Below are positions 43,500 through 54,960 of a stretch of 64,000 bases of DNA, piece after piece. Numbering within the stretch: position 1 is the stretch's first letter; each line of letters starts with the position of its first letter. Made by a program: the position numbers and the translations under genes. This stretch comes from Ypsolopha sequella (lineage: Eukaryota > Arthropoda > Insecta > Lepidoptera > Ypsolophidae), in NCBI GenBank assembly GCA_934047225.1, contig OW203992.1, positions 16,977,501 through 17,041,500 of the forward strand, given 5' to 3'. Under the pieces are notes generated by a model, which did not search any database, was not told the origin of the DNA, and saw only the letters and a list, made by a program, of their open reading frames with translations.

Positions 43500-43732
43500 G
43501 TTAGTATGGGATATATATTTAACATTATGTTATTAAAAATAAACTGATATTTCACTGCATGAGACGTGTGCATTATTTTCAGTCTGTCTGCTTGTTTGTT
43601 CACGCACATCTCCGGTACCACTGAACGGATTTTTTTATCATCATCGCAGTTACCCTAGTCAACATATAAGCTAATACCACATTCATAAAATAACGCCCAA
43701 CGCGGGCAAAGCCGCGGGCAAAAAGCTAGTAC
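43500..43732 (+). mobile_element. Helitron 3' part
   Basis: Ends CGCGGGCAAAGCCGCG hairpin, GGCAAAAAG, CTAG then T, a clean Helitron 3' terminus. 'GAACGGATTTTTTTATCATC' inside is shared with the Helitron at 22147 (CAACGGATTTCAATTCGG...TCATCATCG). No TCTATACTAATA start is seen, so the 5' end is missing or diverged. Confidence 0.65.
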
Positions 43733-44574
43733 AAAATAAGGCAGTGCAAGTTATATTGTTGGAAATACATAAAAACCGCAAATTGAACAGTTCGAAACGT
43801 TCAAAACCATCATTACTGCACAGATACGGGTAAGTGCACCATTCAGAATGTATGCCTAACCATAGAATGTAATGCAAGCAGTAAACTGGCTTTGGTTAGC
43901 TTTGCCATAAGGTTGATTGGCGGTCGTCAATTTCAGTTGATTGTAGGACTATACCTACACCGCTATTGTTTGTACTGGTATTTAGCCCATGTTCTGATAC
44001 ATAGGTGATTTACTTACCTAAAGTACTCTCCGAAATTATACTCGTTCTGATGAAAAATAACACAAATACAAAAGAAATTATTTCTAAAATAATATGACGG
44101 TTAGACATGAAGGCTTCCACTGGCTACTAGATCCAGATTAGCTAGAGAGCATATTAGCAATGACTATGGATTTATTGATCTATTGATTTGATATTCAGGG
44201 ATGTTTGCCATTTATCCCGTCTGCGGCCCTAGTGGGATTGGATACCTCTTAAACGAAATGAAACGATATATGCTTCATATATCCTGAATCTATGGAGATT
44301 GCATTTTTTATTGTACACAACATTTCTTCAAGCAAACCTTAGTAGGAGAGGATACTATAATAATAAAAATAAGTAATCATACATACGTGTACTACAAATA
44401 AAGTCATAAAATAATTGAATATGTAACAAAATATTAACATAAAAATAAAATAACAATATATACGTTTAAATATACTGGACTAAATATACATGTCTACCAT
44501 TAGATATATACTTCTATAGATAAAAACTAATAAAAATAAATACATACATATCTTACCTACTTTAAGACAGAGAG
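43733..44574. other. AT-rich intergenic DNA
   Basis: Nothing recognised. Confidence 0.4.
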
Positions 44575-44890
44575 AGATTATTATTATTATTATTATTATT
44601 AGGACAGTCACGAATACCGTGCGGCAATGAATTCCAGGGTTCAATAGCTCTAACATTAAATGAGTTACCATAAGCTCCAGAGTTGTCTTCGGGAGTTTTT
44701 AATAGGAAAAAAGTATTTGAACGCAAAGGCTTATCTTGAGGAAATAAGAATTTAAAACGCTCACGTAGATACGGAGGTAAAGGAAGATTGCCCATACATT
44801 TGACAGATCTCCAAACACATCGGAGCCCCTTGTCTTCATTGTAAATCAACCAAAAACATAAATGTGAAAAAAGGGCCGAGTTCGGTACAA
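44575..44890 (-). mobile_element. Non-LTR retrotransposon C-terminus with (ATA)n tail
   Basis: The minus-strand frame reads LPPYLRERFKFLFPQDKPLR, SNTFFLLKTPE and YGNSFNVRAIEPWNSLPHGI, then runs into (AAT)n. 'P.YL...F......RS.....P......SF.VRA...WNSLP..IR' is the usual end of several LINE families. 5'-truncated. The reading fits a different family from the GHVEKMNE fragments. Confidence 0.65.
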
Positions 44891-44891
44891 A

Positions 44892-46324
44892 CCCAACAAA
44901 CATTTTAGCGATAATTAGACCTTTTTTAAATCTTAAAGATGTAAAAAGTTGTTAGAATAGCGATATTTATGGCTTCAGGTGATAAACTTGCGATATTTAA
45001 ACAACATTAGCACTCAGCGCGATATAATAGGTTTAAAGGAACGTCAAAATAAGGTTAAAGTTGTATTGTAGCGATTCCAATTGCCATAATGCAAGCAAAG
45101 CATCTTGTATTATAGCTTCAACCTAAACTTACAACTGCAAGATCTATAAAAGAGATAATAGACGCCTAATTCCTCCTCAAGATTTATATTGACGCTAACA
45201 ATCACTCCTTAAACACCCAAGAGTCTACAACAGCGTCTGTTAGAATCATTAGTTCTTGAATAGCGCTCATTAAACCCCTTCTAACACTAGATGCTATAGG
45301 TTGTCATTACAGTTCTTTTAAATGTGAAGGTTGTATCAAACTCTTTTTAAACACTACCATACATGTATGGGTTCTTAAGAAGCGCTAATCATGACCACAG
45401 TACACCCTAAGAAGCTATAAAGCACTTACTCGTGGGCTTAACCTACACCGCCATTATACGTGAATAATTTAAAAATTTAAATTGAGTTATTCATTGTAAT
45501 TTGGATGTTATTTGCTTAGAAAGTTCCTTAGCCGATATGCTGTAACGCATAGAATCGAAGATAGAAACAAACATGAATTAATTCCATAAAAACCATAGAT
45601 TACACCTATACAATACGTGTTACACTTTAGTAAATAGAGGTTATTCCATGGGCGCTTTAATTTTGAGATGAAAATGTATATGTATATTCACAGTAAACTT
45701 ACCTTCGCAATGATAGTTTAATCCTTAACACGTGCACTAGTATAAATATGATATTTTGAGAGTGCTTCCATTCCACCATTGAAAATAACACTTTATCAAC
45801 TTGATTGAGTCACTCTGTTTACCTGTGTGTAAAAAGTACAGAGAAAAATGCGTTTTACAACCTAAGGAGTTCCTATTCAAATAAATATTATGTTGCTACA
45901 ACCCAGAGAGCTATAATTGATACTAATATACCTGCAATATAACTTAAAGTCATTTTCATCGCCGTTCTGGACCTTGGATAGCACTTTCGGTCTCCACTAG
46001 CGCCGTAATAACACCGGAAGAAATAACCTAAAATGATGAGAGTTAGGCATGGCTATAGTACGACTCTTGTATCGCTGTGAGACGTATTTATCACCCCTTT
46101 AGCACTTCCATAGCCCTCTTGTACAACTTAATTCCATTTCTTACCACTTTCATATCGCCGTTGAAGGACCTAAGCCTGTAAAAAGTTATGCCTAATCCGG
46201 GGGTATATCGGGGTTAGAGCACGCTCTAACTCTAGTTTAATCGCTTATTTACATCTGAAAGACTTTAGGAGCGCTTTAATAGATCTTTTATAGCCCTCGC
46301 AGTAGCGCCTAAATGTTTGTTGGG
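44892..46324. mobile_element. 1.4-kb TIR element with AGCGCT-like motifs, unclassified
   Basis: The inverted ends CCCAACAAACATTTTAGCG (left) and CCCAACAAACATTTAGGCGC (reverse complement of right) bound 1433 bp without coding sequence. Motifs like TAGCGCTNNTTAA or AAGCGCTAAT recur at both sides (about 44905, 44956, 45017, 45069, 45262, 45383 and 45999, 46151, 46269, 46300). No matching duplication found. The right end abuts the next element. Confidence 0.6.
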
Positions 46325-47420
46325 AAGGCAGTGCAGGATTATCGGCTTCGCCAAAAAAAGAATTGGGATTAAAATGGATGCCAAGGTTTATGGAGGTTCC
46401 TTCAGTCATAATTCCAATTTATTTTTTATTATTATTATTTATTATTTCTTATTATTTCTTAGGGTTGTTGCTACTGAATATATATAACTTAACAAGAAAG
46501 AAAGAAAAGCTTTATTTCAAAAACCACAGTAAAGGAATTAGACATGTTCTGTGGTTATGAAAAAGGAGTTGAGCTTAATGCCACAGCGAAAGCCACAGTG
46601 CTGGTAATCTGCTGGATCCTACAAAAATTATAACTAATATCTAATCTAAATATAACAAAATTGAACTTAAATAAAAAATAAAAAATTAATAAATAGTAGT
46701 CAATTAAATGTAAATATGAAATAAATAAACAAATAATAGTATAATACTTAAAAATGTATAATTTATAAAAAAGACTTTATACGAGTACCTAGCTTTACGT
46801 ATAGATTATGTAATATCAAGGCATCACTATTTGCTTTTTTATTAGGTAGCTTTAAAAGTAGTAGTAAAATTAGCCATTGTCTTGCATTCTCGAATATGTG
46901 GGGGCAGGTCGTTCCACACCTTTGAAGCTGTTACTAAAACTGTTTGATGTCTGGGAACAATTAAATTAATGCCCTTGAGGAATATCTGTTTACTTCTGAA
47001 GTCGACTGCAGTTTATCAAATAGATATTTTGGGTGTTCATGTTTTACTACATCAAACAACAGAACAGCAAAATGTAAGTCTCGACGTGCAGTCATATTTA
47101 ATTGTTCACATTCATTTACGTAACGCGTAACGTGTGCACGAAGTGGAACATTGTAACAGAAACGTGTATTAAAAAGTAAAGTTAACTTGGCAAGTACTCA
47201 CAACTAAAGTTTAAACGATTACATCATACATGCAAATAATTGACTGTGAAAACTAGCCAAGTTCTACATATTCAGCAGTAAGGACCCTAATAAACTTTCT
47301 TTTAAAACAAGTGAAGAACGTTGTACATTATTGCAATTACGACTGAAGGAACCTCTATAAGCCCACCCACTTTATTTTAAATTCTTATTTCGGCGAAGCC
47401 TATAATCCTGAACTGCCTTC
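46325..47420. mobile_element. TIR element with GAAGGCAGTGCAGGATTAT ends
   Basis: Inverted arms of about 105 bp: GAAGGCAGTGCAGGATTATC and GGAGGTTCCTTCAGTCATAA on the left, with inverted counterparts at 47330-47420. The interior is mostly a LINE fragment. Confidence 0.65.
46490..47205 (-). pseudogene. Non-LTR retrotransposon C-terminus, broken
   Basis: The minus strand, about 47190 to 46800, translates cleanly: NTRFCYNVPLRAHVTRYVNE, CEQLNMTARRDLHFAVLLFD, VVKHEHPKYLFDKLQ, then after several stops LQRCGTTCPHIRECK. The pattern 'P.RAH.T.Y.N....L....RR.LH.A.LL........P.YL...L' is typical of the region after the reverse transcriptase in Jockey/CR1-like LINEs. At least three in-frame stops, so dead. 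The 3' UTR probably runs to about 46490, where a tail AGAAAGAAAGAAA is seen. Confidence 0.6.
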
Positions 47421-47639
47421 ATTTTCACATTAACCAACTTAATTTGACACTTGTGATCCATTACACTCTCTGTATTCAAAGGGTCTAATTAAGTTAGTCT
47501 CTAATAATTTCTGGAATAATTAAATATAAGTAATTTTCTGATTTTTTCCTTTGTATATACGCTTAATATTTATTCTAATTTATGCCTTCATACCAAATTT
47601 CAAGTTTCCAAGTGGTTTAGATTTTATATGAGTGAGTAA

Positions 47640-47700
47640 ATCAGTCAGTCAGTCAGTCAGTGATAAAAATAGTGATTTTTGGACGTGAATATCTCAAGCA
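47640..47700 (+). repeat. (CAGT)n-containing dispersed repeat
   Basis: AATCAGTCAGTCAGTCAGTC followed by GTGATTTTTGGACGTGAATA, a short repeat type common in lepidopteran DNA. Confidence 0.4.
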
Positions 47701-47905
47701 CTGTTAAGTTTAATTTATGGAATTTATAATTTTAGGTTCTTTCCGACCTTAACATAAACGCTGAATTTCAACTTTGTTGGTCCAATAGGAAATGAGTTAT
47801 GGGGGCATTGAAAGTAGCTCGAAATGGTTCGTGTAACACGGCTGGCGCACCCGGTCTTTTCTTCTTCGAACTCGGCCCTGGACACGCTGCTGCGTATTTA
47901 GACCA

Positions 47906-48069
47906 GCGGGTCTACCGCGTAATTCTGATTTTCATCAACATCAATTTCACATTGAAATTTGTCGTGCGTGCGACGACGCCCGCCTAACATGCCATCTCTT
48001 TTGCACGCGTTGAATTTCGCATGCATTTGCTTGAAGTTGATACAAATCAGAATTACGCGGTAGACCCGC
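47906..48069. mobile_element. 164-bp MITE with GCGGGTCTACCGCG ends
   Basis: GCGGGTCTACCGCGTAATTC at 47906 and its inverted copy ending at 48069 continue to ATCAAC on both sides, giving arms of about 34 bp. A GC-rich centre. Confidence 0.65.
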
Positions 48070-48293
48070 AGTTTAACGTTGGCCACGTGAGCACTAATAA
48101 TCAGCTATTCGTTCTGGCGGTTTGTGATAAATGAAAATGAGACAGCAACCCGCAAAGGTATCATAGGAACCCCGTAAAACAATATAATCAAATCCACGAA
48201 CGTATTACGTCATGATCAAATCTTAGATTCAAGGATAACATTTTTTATATAATATTTTATACATTTTAATTATAATATATTGCTGACTTTATA

Positions 48294-48540
48294 AAATTGA
48301 AAAACATTTTGGTATGTGGCAGGTAACACCAATACTTGAGTGAGGTTAATAAAGCATGAGTTAGTAATTTAATGCATAATTAGTCATGATCTGGTCCAAA
48401 CCAACTTAAAATGCTTTTTTAATTTTGTTTGGACCAGATTATGACTAATTGCGCATTAAATTTCAAACTCATGCTTTATAAACCTCATTAATATTGAACT
48501 ATTGGTGTTAACTGCCACACACCAAAATGTTTTTCAATTT
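48294..48540. mobile_element. 247-bp foldback MITE
   Basis: Arms of about 110 bp start AAATTGAAAAACATTTTGGT and meet near 48415 (TGGTCCAAAC/GTTTGGACCA). No coding sequence. Confidence 0.7.
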
Positions 48541-48970
48541 TTAACTTCTAAACAAGAAATACAAAGTTAAGTTATGCACTTTGTGCTGAGGGACTGACGT
48601 TTAACGTTAAGGTGGATGGTCCAAGGCAATCTTCATATAAACTTGTGGGAACCAATATCGATAACAGAAACATTATTTCATATTCTGTTACCTTTTCCCA
48701 TACGCTCCATCGACTTTACAAACGAACTGTTTTCAAAAAAACTGTCTTTTATTCATGGGCAATTTTATAAAAAATAATTCGTAGCTAATTTGGTTTTCCT
48801 AGAAATCACAAAAAACCTTAATTGGGCAGGTGCACACATTTTAGGGGGGGGGGGGGTTAATTCATCTTGTGGAGGGGGAGGGACGGTCATGCCTCTGATT
48901 GTTACCATGTCAAGGTTTATTATCAAACTAGTTTCTTAGCATACTAGTTTCAAAGCTGTTAACATATAAG
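48541..48970. other. Spacer with poly(G)
   Basis: A run of 13 G at about 48844-48856. No gene. Confidence 0.4.
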
Positions 48971-51258
48971 ATATGATATAAGAACGGCAGTGGATAGGTT
49001 TTATGTTGTATTGAATACACTAATTAAACAACATGTTCCAATTAAAGTTCCCACATATGGCCAAAAATATCCTATCTGGTACTCGAAAGGTTTGATTAAG
49101 TTAATAAAACAAAAAATTAGAGCGCACCGACGTTGGAAAGTATATGGTAGACAATGGGATTATGAGATCTTCTCAGAGCTTCGTAAACAACAAAAAGAAG
49201 CTCAATCTGTATGTTATGATTTATTTATTTCGCGTGCAGAAGAGAATATACGGGCTGACTCAAAGCATTTTTGGACTTATATTAAGTCCAAGAAGAGTAA
49301 TTCATCAGATTTCCCTGACACTGTTCACCTTGATGACCGTGTCGCTGATGATGGTAAGACAATGGCTGAATTGTTCAGCGACTTTTTTGCTGCTGTATTC
49401 GAACCTGATTGTCCACCTCTTACATCCCTAGAATCTAACCAAAATCAAATTCTGAGTATTCATTCTGTAGAAATTACTGTCGATATTGTGGAAAAATATC
49501 TGAAAAACCTAAATTTGTCTCAAGGAGCAGGACCGGACGGAATACCCCCGGTGTTTTTGCATCGGTGTGCTGGTCAACTTGCCGTTCCACTGGCAATGCT
49601 CTTCCGTAGGTCCGTAAATACCGGTATATTTCCAGAATGCTGGAAGCAGTCTTTTATTGTGCCTATTTTTAAAAAAGGCAATAAGCGTAATGTTGCCGAT
49701 TATCGTGGCATCTCTAAATTAACGACAATAGCAAAAATGTTTGAAAAAATTGTATATGACAATATCTTTCCTTGCATTAGACCTTTTTTAACAGAATACC
49801 AACACGGCTTCTTAAGTGGACGCTCCACTGAGACTAATCTTTGTGAGCTTACAGACCGCGTGCTCTCATCTATGGATCAGGGCTTTCAAGTAGATGCGAT
49901 CTATACTGACTACTCCAAAGCCTTTGACAAAATTTCTCACTCAATTCTTATTCAAAAATTGGAGAATTTTGGTATACATGGAGACCTTCTGCGGTGGTTG
50001 GAATCCTATTTGAAACACCGTACGCAGGCAGTAACCATTAAAGGTTATACATCCTCATTTATTCCCATTACCTCTGGCGTGCCCCAGGGCTCTCATCTGG
50101 GTCCCCTTTTGTTTAATATTTTTATTAATGACGTTATCCTATCACTTCAATATTCTAATGTGTTGTTATATGCGGACGATAAAAAAATATTTTCTGTTAT
50201 TAAGACTGAAGCAGACTGCATACTACTGCAAAGGGATCTTGATAATTTAAGTAGATTCTGTAACGCCAATAAACTACATCTGAATATAGAAAAATGTTGC
50301 GTAATAAGTTTCTCAAGAAAAGTACATAGTTTAAATTTCAACTACACATTATGTAACAGAACACTTGAAAGAGTGGCTGAGGTGAGGGATCTTGGGGTTC
50401 TTTTGGATAGCGAACTTTCATTTCGAGCCCATATGGAAAAGATTGTAGCGAAGTCTTACCGAATGCTGGGATTCGTGCTTAGGCAGGGCAAGGAATTTAA
50501 AAACGCAAGCACACTTATCACTATTTATAATGCATTAGCAAGATCTCACCTTGAGTACGCCTCTGTAGTCTGGAATCCAGTATATCGTACTCATATAAAT
50601 TCCTTGGAAAAAATTCAGAATAAATTTTTAAAACATCTTAACTATAGAGAAAGAAAGTGTTCTGACTTCAATTTTCAGCCAGATTCGATTGCGTCTCTGG
50701 AAGATAGACGCGCCTGCCGTGATCTTTTATTTCTATATAAAATCATCCACAATTTTTCAGATTCTCCCTACCTTTTAAGTAAAATTGGATTTAAATGTCG
50801 TGCTTTCACTACTCGGAAAAAGTATTTGTTTAATATACCATTTGCAGGTACTAACTACGCAAAAAATAGATTTTTGGTCAGAGCTTGTGATCTTTATAAC
50901 AAAGACTTTATTGATCTCGACATATTGCATCTTTCGCTGGGTCAGTTTAGAGGTAAATTATTTAATACTTTTAAAAACAATTGTTAGTTTTTTTATTAAT
51001 TTTGTATATGTCTATCAATATTTTTATTTTAGTTTTTTTTTTCTTTATGTGCCGGTAGTTTATGTAGCTTGTTGTGTGTGTTTTTAATAATTAGTATCTT
51101 GTGTTGTTGTTAAAAAAAAAAAAAAGTGCGTTAATTAATTTTACTACTAAGATTTCTGTGGAAACGATTTTGGTTTTGTATTTTATATATTTTTAATTGT
51201 AATTATGTTATAAGAAAACTGTATGTTTCCCAATAAATAAATAAATAAATAAATAAAC
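48970..51258 (+). mobile_element. Jockey/CR1-like LINE, 5'-truncated
   Basis: The body holds an open reverse transcriptase frame (48990-50987), a 3' UTR of about 250 bp and a simple (AAAT)n tail ending at about 51257. The endonuclease domain and ORF1 are missing, the usual outcome of incomplete target-primed reverse transcription. Confidence 0.85.
48990..50987 (+). CDS. LINE reverse transcriptase (ORF2, N-terminally truncated)
   Basis: 665 codons without a stop. The first codon of the open stretch is GTG and the frame is open only back to TAA at 48960, so there is no native start; the endonuclease that should precede it is gone. Residues of about 1-110 are the post-endonuclease linker. Reverse transcriptase motifs in order: GAGPDGIPPVFL, PIFKKGNKRNVADYRGIS, AIYTDYSKAFDKI (catalytic Asp), SGVPQGSHLGPLLFNIFIND, YADD at 394-397, and LGVLLDSELSF. 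The C-terminal region (LEYASVVWNP, LEKIQNKFLKHLNYRE) is normal for Jockey-superfamily LINEs. An uninterrupted frame after loss of the 5' end means a recent insertion. It cannot move by itself. Confidence 0.88.
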   Translation: MDRFYVVLNTLIKQHVPIKVPTYGQKYPIWYSKGLIKLIKQKIRAHRRWKVYGRQWDYEIFSELRKQQKEAQSVCYDLFISRAEENIRADSKHFWTYIKSKKSNSSDFPDTVHLDDRVADDGKTMAELFSDFFAAVFEPDCPPLTSLESNQNQILSIHSVEITVDIVEKYLKNLNLSQGAGPDGIPPVFLHRCAGQLAVPLAMLFRRSVNTGIFPECWKQSFIVPIFKKGNKRNVADYRGISKLTTIAKMFEKIVYDNIFPCIRPFLTEYQHGFLSGRSTETNLCELTDRVLSSMDQGFQVDAIYTDYSKAFDKISHSILIQKLENFGIHGDLLRWLESYLKHRTQAVTIKGYTSSFIPITSGVPQGSHLGPLLFNIFINDVILSLQYSNVLLYADDKKIFSVIKTEADCILLQRDLDNLSRFCNANKLHLNIEKCCVISFSRKVHSLNFNYTLCNRTLERVAEVRDLGVLLDSELSFRAHMEKIVAKSYRMLGFVLRQGKEFKNASTLITIYNALARSHLEYASVVWNPVYRTHINSLEKIQNKFLKHLNYRERKCSDFNFQPDSIASLEDRRACRDLLFLYKIIHNFSDSPYLLSKIGFKCRAFTTRKKYLFNIPFAGTNYAKNRFLVRACDLYNKDFIDLDILHLSLGQFRGKLFNTFKNNC

Positions 51259-51384
51259 ATTTTGGCGTGAATTTTTTTTAAATGAACACATTAGTTGAAA
51301 AAGAACGATAATATGACGTCTACTGTTTTAAGCGCCACTAATGGTTACCTATTTATTCAGACGCGATAATAGGACTTGAAGGCA

Positions 51385-51560
51385 ATAGCGAGTAGAAATA
51401 GAAATAGAAATAGAAATAGTTTATTCGCAAAAAACTTATTATATTACATTAGGTGTTGGAACGTCCTTTTAAGTATTAAAAATACCTGTGCCAGGATGCC
51501 CCGCTCCTTCATAACTATGGTTATGGTTTAACAAAATAAACTTAATAAATAATTTTAAAC
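51385..51560 (-). mobile_element. LINE 3' UTR with (CTATTT)n tail
   Basis: Minus strand: '...CATCCTGGCACAGGTATTTT', 'AAGGACGTTCCAACACC', then (CTATTT)n. A related 3' UTR lies at 59100-59280. Non-coding. Confidence 0.5.
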
Positions 51561-51774
51561 TTAGTTATTATTATAAGAGTGTGAGTGTGTGTTGACTGTT
51601 GAGTGTTGAAGGTGTACGTGTTGGGTATATAAGTAATACATGAATGTGGTTGTAATTATGAGTGTGTGTGTTTGTAATTATTATAAACTATATGTCCCTA
51701 GCCCTGCGACCGGAGTCTTGGGATCAGTATATAATTGCTACTAGGGACGGTGTGTGTACTTATATAATATGAAA

Positions 51775-52560
51775 ATGAAAAATGAAATATTTTTTATTTC
51801 ACATAAACAGTTTTACAATTGAAGCAGCATTCAGTGGCTCCCAGACTAGACCATAGAGAGTCTGTACCATGGGTGCCGGTAAACAGATTACAATATTAGT
51901 GATATACAGTGTTCGTACAGGTGGCTAACAAAGTGACAAAAAGATATAGTTAAAATAAAAGATCATAGGAAAAGTTGACTTATTAAAACCTAATTATAAG
52001 ACTAAAATTAAAACTAAAGCTAAGGTTACAATCAAAGATTGGTAAAACTATAATAATAAAATTAAAATATAGAAAATAATAGTATTTATAAATATAGATA
52101 AAAGACTACATAAATTGTATAAAAGGATACATAATTATAAATTCAAAATAACTTATGAAATATATTGATAAATATACTTATTATATGTTATGTAAGTTTC
52201 TAAATTATTTAAGTATATACCTATTAGTTTGTTTGTTTATTATTTATTAATTATAATAGTTTGTATGTATAAGTTAATTGGTATATACTGTTTGATGTCC
52301 ATAAATCCCTAAAATATTTTCTGTTTTGTCATAGTTAAGAGTTAGTAGCCATTTTTCAATCTTCTGTTTAGCTTTAGTTATAGAGGAGTGTTTAATATTG
52401 CATTCCTTGACCATATTGTTGTAAAAATGGGGATGAAGATACGAAGCAAATCTTTGTGCAAAAGCAGTTTTTGTAATAGTGGTTGTGGTTCTGAATGATT
52501 ATGAGTTTTATGTAATGGTTATGAGTTTCTGTTTGTAAATGTTTGTAAGTGAGTGGCGGT
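51775..52560 (-). pseudogene. LINE 3' region with C-terminal coding piece
   Basis: The minus strand, about 52500 to 52281, reads TTITKTAFAQRFASYLHPHF, YNNMVKECNIKHSSITKAKQ and KIEKWLLTLNYDKTENILGI, a clean C-terminal LINE segment ('YN.L...I......F...K..WL....YD.TE..L'). The 3' UTR follows to about 51785, where it ends in AT-rich sequence. 5' parts are absent. Not the same family as the LINE at 48970. Confidence 0.6.
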
Positions 52561-52859
52561 GGATCCGTCCCAGACTGAACTTTCAGAGACCATAGACGTA
52601 GTGTAAACAACAGAAAACATTTGCGGCAAATTGCCAAAATATATGATCTGTACGTGGAAAAAAACATGCATCCAAGCCTGCCTTCCACATTAGCGGAAAA
52701 AAGGCTTCAAAAGTAATGTCATAATTGGAATTGGCTGCCATTTTTGCAGATGATGCTAAATATCACTGTGCTTTGACAATTATAATGTAGATATCTAGAG
52801 AATTAGTTGTCAACAAGCCATGGAGCGCTACAAATCAAGAACGTGGAATTATTGTTACT

Positions 52860-53324
52860 TGAGCACGCGATATGACGGCAGTGCTTTGTATCACCATAGG
52901 TTTTAAAAATAGCGGGAAGTGAAGAGAAATAATTACGAAGATGAAAGATCTGACCTTGGGAAGGAGCTGCATGCACCACAAACCACGCTTCGCCTGAGCC
53001 ACCAAGTCTCTGGTGTTCTCCAAGATGGTTTTCTTCTTCCTCTTCGTGCCTGGTTGCGCTCTTCTCGGCTAATCTTCTTCGTAATAGTAATAGATGAAAA
53101 TGAGGCGCACAGCGGGTGCGATCTCAAAATGGCGGGCGGTAGGGTCTAGGTAGGACCTAGTCGAATGGCAATCAGCGTAGACCTCCGGCGTGAAAGGCTT
53201 CTGATTGACGACTGCTTGATTTGCGTCCAAAACTAAGCGGGTGGAGATGCAGCGAAAATGACAGTTGAAAATATTAATTCACAACTACCCCGCAGTATGA
53301 GAGCCACAAGAAGTGGCGCGAACA
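52860..53324 (-). repeat. BEL-2 3' LTR
   Basis: On the minus strand starts TGTTCGCGCCACTTCTTGTG and ends CGTCATATCGCGTGCTCA. 465 bp. I saw no difference from the LTR at 57992-58456. Confidence 0.92.
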
Positions 53325-53424
53325 TTTGCCCCCGGCGTTAAAACCATTGGTTTTAAAATAAGAATAGAAAAGTAAAAATAAGACAGAGAATAACGAAATT
53401 TTGAAGCGGGGGCAAAGAAAGGAG

Positions 53425-54960
53425 TTATTGAGATGGGAGAGGGCAAAGACGCACGACAGGTCGTTTGTAAACACCTGTCGTCGTTTTGACAGAAGCTACC
53501 CTAATGACATTATCTTTGCCAGGGTATACAGCTACAATAACACCGAGCGGCCATTGAAGCGGTGGAGTGTTATCGGTAACTACAACGACAACAGATCCAA
53601 TTTTGATTGGGTTGGAAGGTGTATTCCATTTTCCTCTAGACTGGAGAAGATGGAGATAATCATTCTTCCATCGCCTTGCGAACGATTCTACCATTTGATC
53701 AAGCAACGCGTAGCGACGTAATAAATTAACTGGCTCATCAGCCACCTTACAAGCGGGTAATTCTTTTAAAGGAGTTGACATCAGAAAATGTGCAGGAGTT
53801 AACGCGCTAAGTTCAGATGGATCTTCACTCAGCAGCGTAAGCGGACGAGAATTTATGACACATTCTATTTGCGTAACTACAGTTAATAATTCTTCGTAGG
53901 TCAACAGTTGAGTACCTACTACTCTATGCAAATGCGTCTTAAATCCTTTGACATATATCTCATAATGTCCCCCAAAATGTGGGCTACGTGGAATATTAAA
54001 TTTCCATTGTATTCTATGATCGGCAAGTTCATTCGCGAAAGACGTTTTAAATTCTTCGGAGTTTGTCAAATTGTAAATTTCTGAGAGGGCATTTCTAGCG
54101 CCTACAAAGTTCGTAGCATTATCAGAATATACGAAAGACACTGCTCCACGTCTAGATAAAAAACGTTTGAACGCGGAAAGAAAAGTGTTCGTGCTAAGAT
54201 CAGTTGCCAATTCAACGTGAACTGCACGAGTCACCAGGCATACAAATATGCAGAGGTAACATTTGACGGGACGGACTCCACGTTTTCGATACGGAGTGAT
54301 ACTGATAGGACCACAATAATCCACAGCGCAGTGGACAAAAGCTTTAGCCTCATTAACGCGGCATGATGGTAAATCTGCCATGAAAGGGAAGGTTTGTCTC
54401 GGCTTCGCCTTAAAACAATAATTGCAGCTATGTATTACGCGACGAACAATATTTCGACAGGAAAGTATCCAAAATTTTTGGCGGATTATTGACATTAAAG
54501 CCACTGGTCCAGTGTGACAATTTTTGCGATGATAATGAATGATAATCAATTCGACAATATGATTTTTACGAGGTAACAACACAGGGTGTTGTTGATCGAA
54601 CGTCATGTCTGTGTTGCGAAGTCGACCACCAACGCGTAACAATCCATTTTTATCTAAAAATGGCGATAGTCGATTTAAAGCGGGAGAACAAAGTTTATTT
54701 GACTTTAATCTTTTTATTTCATCAAGAAAATAAAATGCTTGAAGAGCTTTAATCAATGCAACTTCAGCGAAATCCATATCGGTAGCGGTAAAAATATTAG
54801 AGCGCGGTAAAATACGTAAAAATCGGTAGATGTAAATGATTGTGTGTAAAAGCACAAGCCATGACGAAATTCTTTCCGAAAGAGAAAGAAGTGGATGCGG
54901 TTCTTCATTACTAAAAGCGGGAAGAGAAATTGTTTTTAACCAAAACTTGTAAGAACATTT
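53425..54960 (-). CDS. pol: BEL-2 integrase and C-terminal domain
   Basis: Continuation of pol after the internal deletion, in a different frame. The open stretch starts near 55005, but family-like sequence begins at about 54960 (FWLKTISLPAFSNEEPHPLL), after the lost RNase H. The integrase zinc finger (IHYHRKNCHTG, CNYC) is followed by catalytic residues in VDYCGPIS (Asp), YSDNATNFVGA (Asp) and PHFGGHYEIYVKG (Glu), then the C-terminal domain with PPLQWPLGVIVAVYPGKDNV and PVVRLCPLPSQ. All integrase residues are kept. Without a start codon in this frame, it could be expressed only by frameshifting, which I do not see signalled. Confidence 0.85.
   Translation of the reverse strand, partial: KCSYKFWLKTISLPAFSNEEPHPLLSLSERISSWLVLLHTIIYIYRFLRILPRSNIFTATDMDFAEVALIKALQAFYFLDEIKRLKSNKLCSPALNRLSPFLDKNGLLRVGGRLRNTDMTFDQQHPVLLPRKNHIVELIIIHYHRKNCHTGPVALMSIIRQKFWILSCRNIVRRVIHSCNYCFKAKPRQTFPFMADLPSCRVNEAKAFVHCAVDYCGPISITPYRKRGVRPVKCYLCIFVCLVTRAVHVELATDLSTNTFLSAFKRFLSRRGAVSFVYSDNATNFVGARNALSEIYNLTNSEEFKTSFANELADHRIQWKFNIPRSPHFGGHYEIYVKGFKTHLHRVVGTQLLTYEELLTVVTQIECVINSRPLTLLSEDPSELSALTPAHFLMSTPLKELPACKVADEPVNLLRRYALLDQMVESFARRWKNDYLHLLQSRGKWNTPSNPIKIGSVVVVVTDNTPPLQWPLGVIVAVYPGKDNVIRVASVKTTTGVYKRPVVRLCPLPSQ

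Noticed and set aside
47799..47987. 62-codon frame as a gene
   Set aside because: It runs through a MITE arm with no recognisable content.
52919..53149. 76-codon frame repeated at 58051-58281
   Set aside because: It is in the BEL-2 LTRs, duplicated with them, with no protein-like motif.
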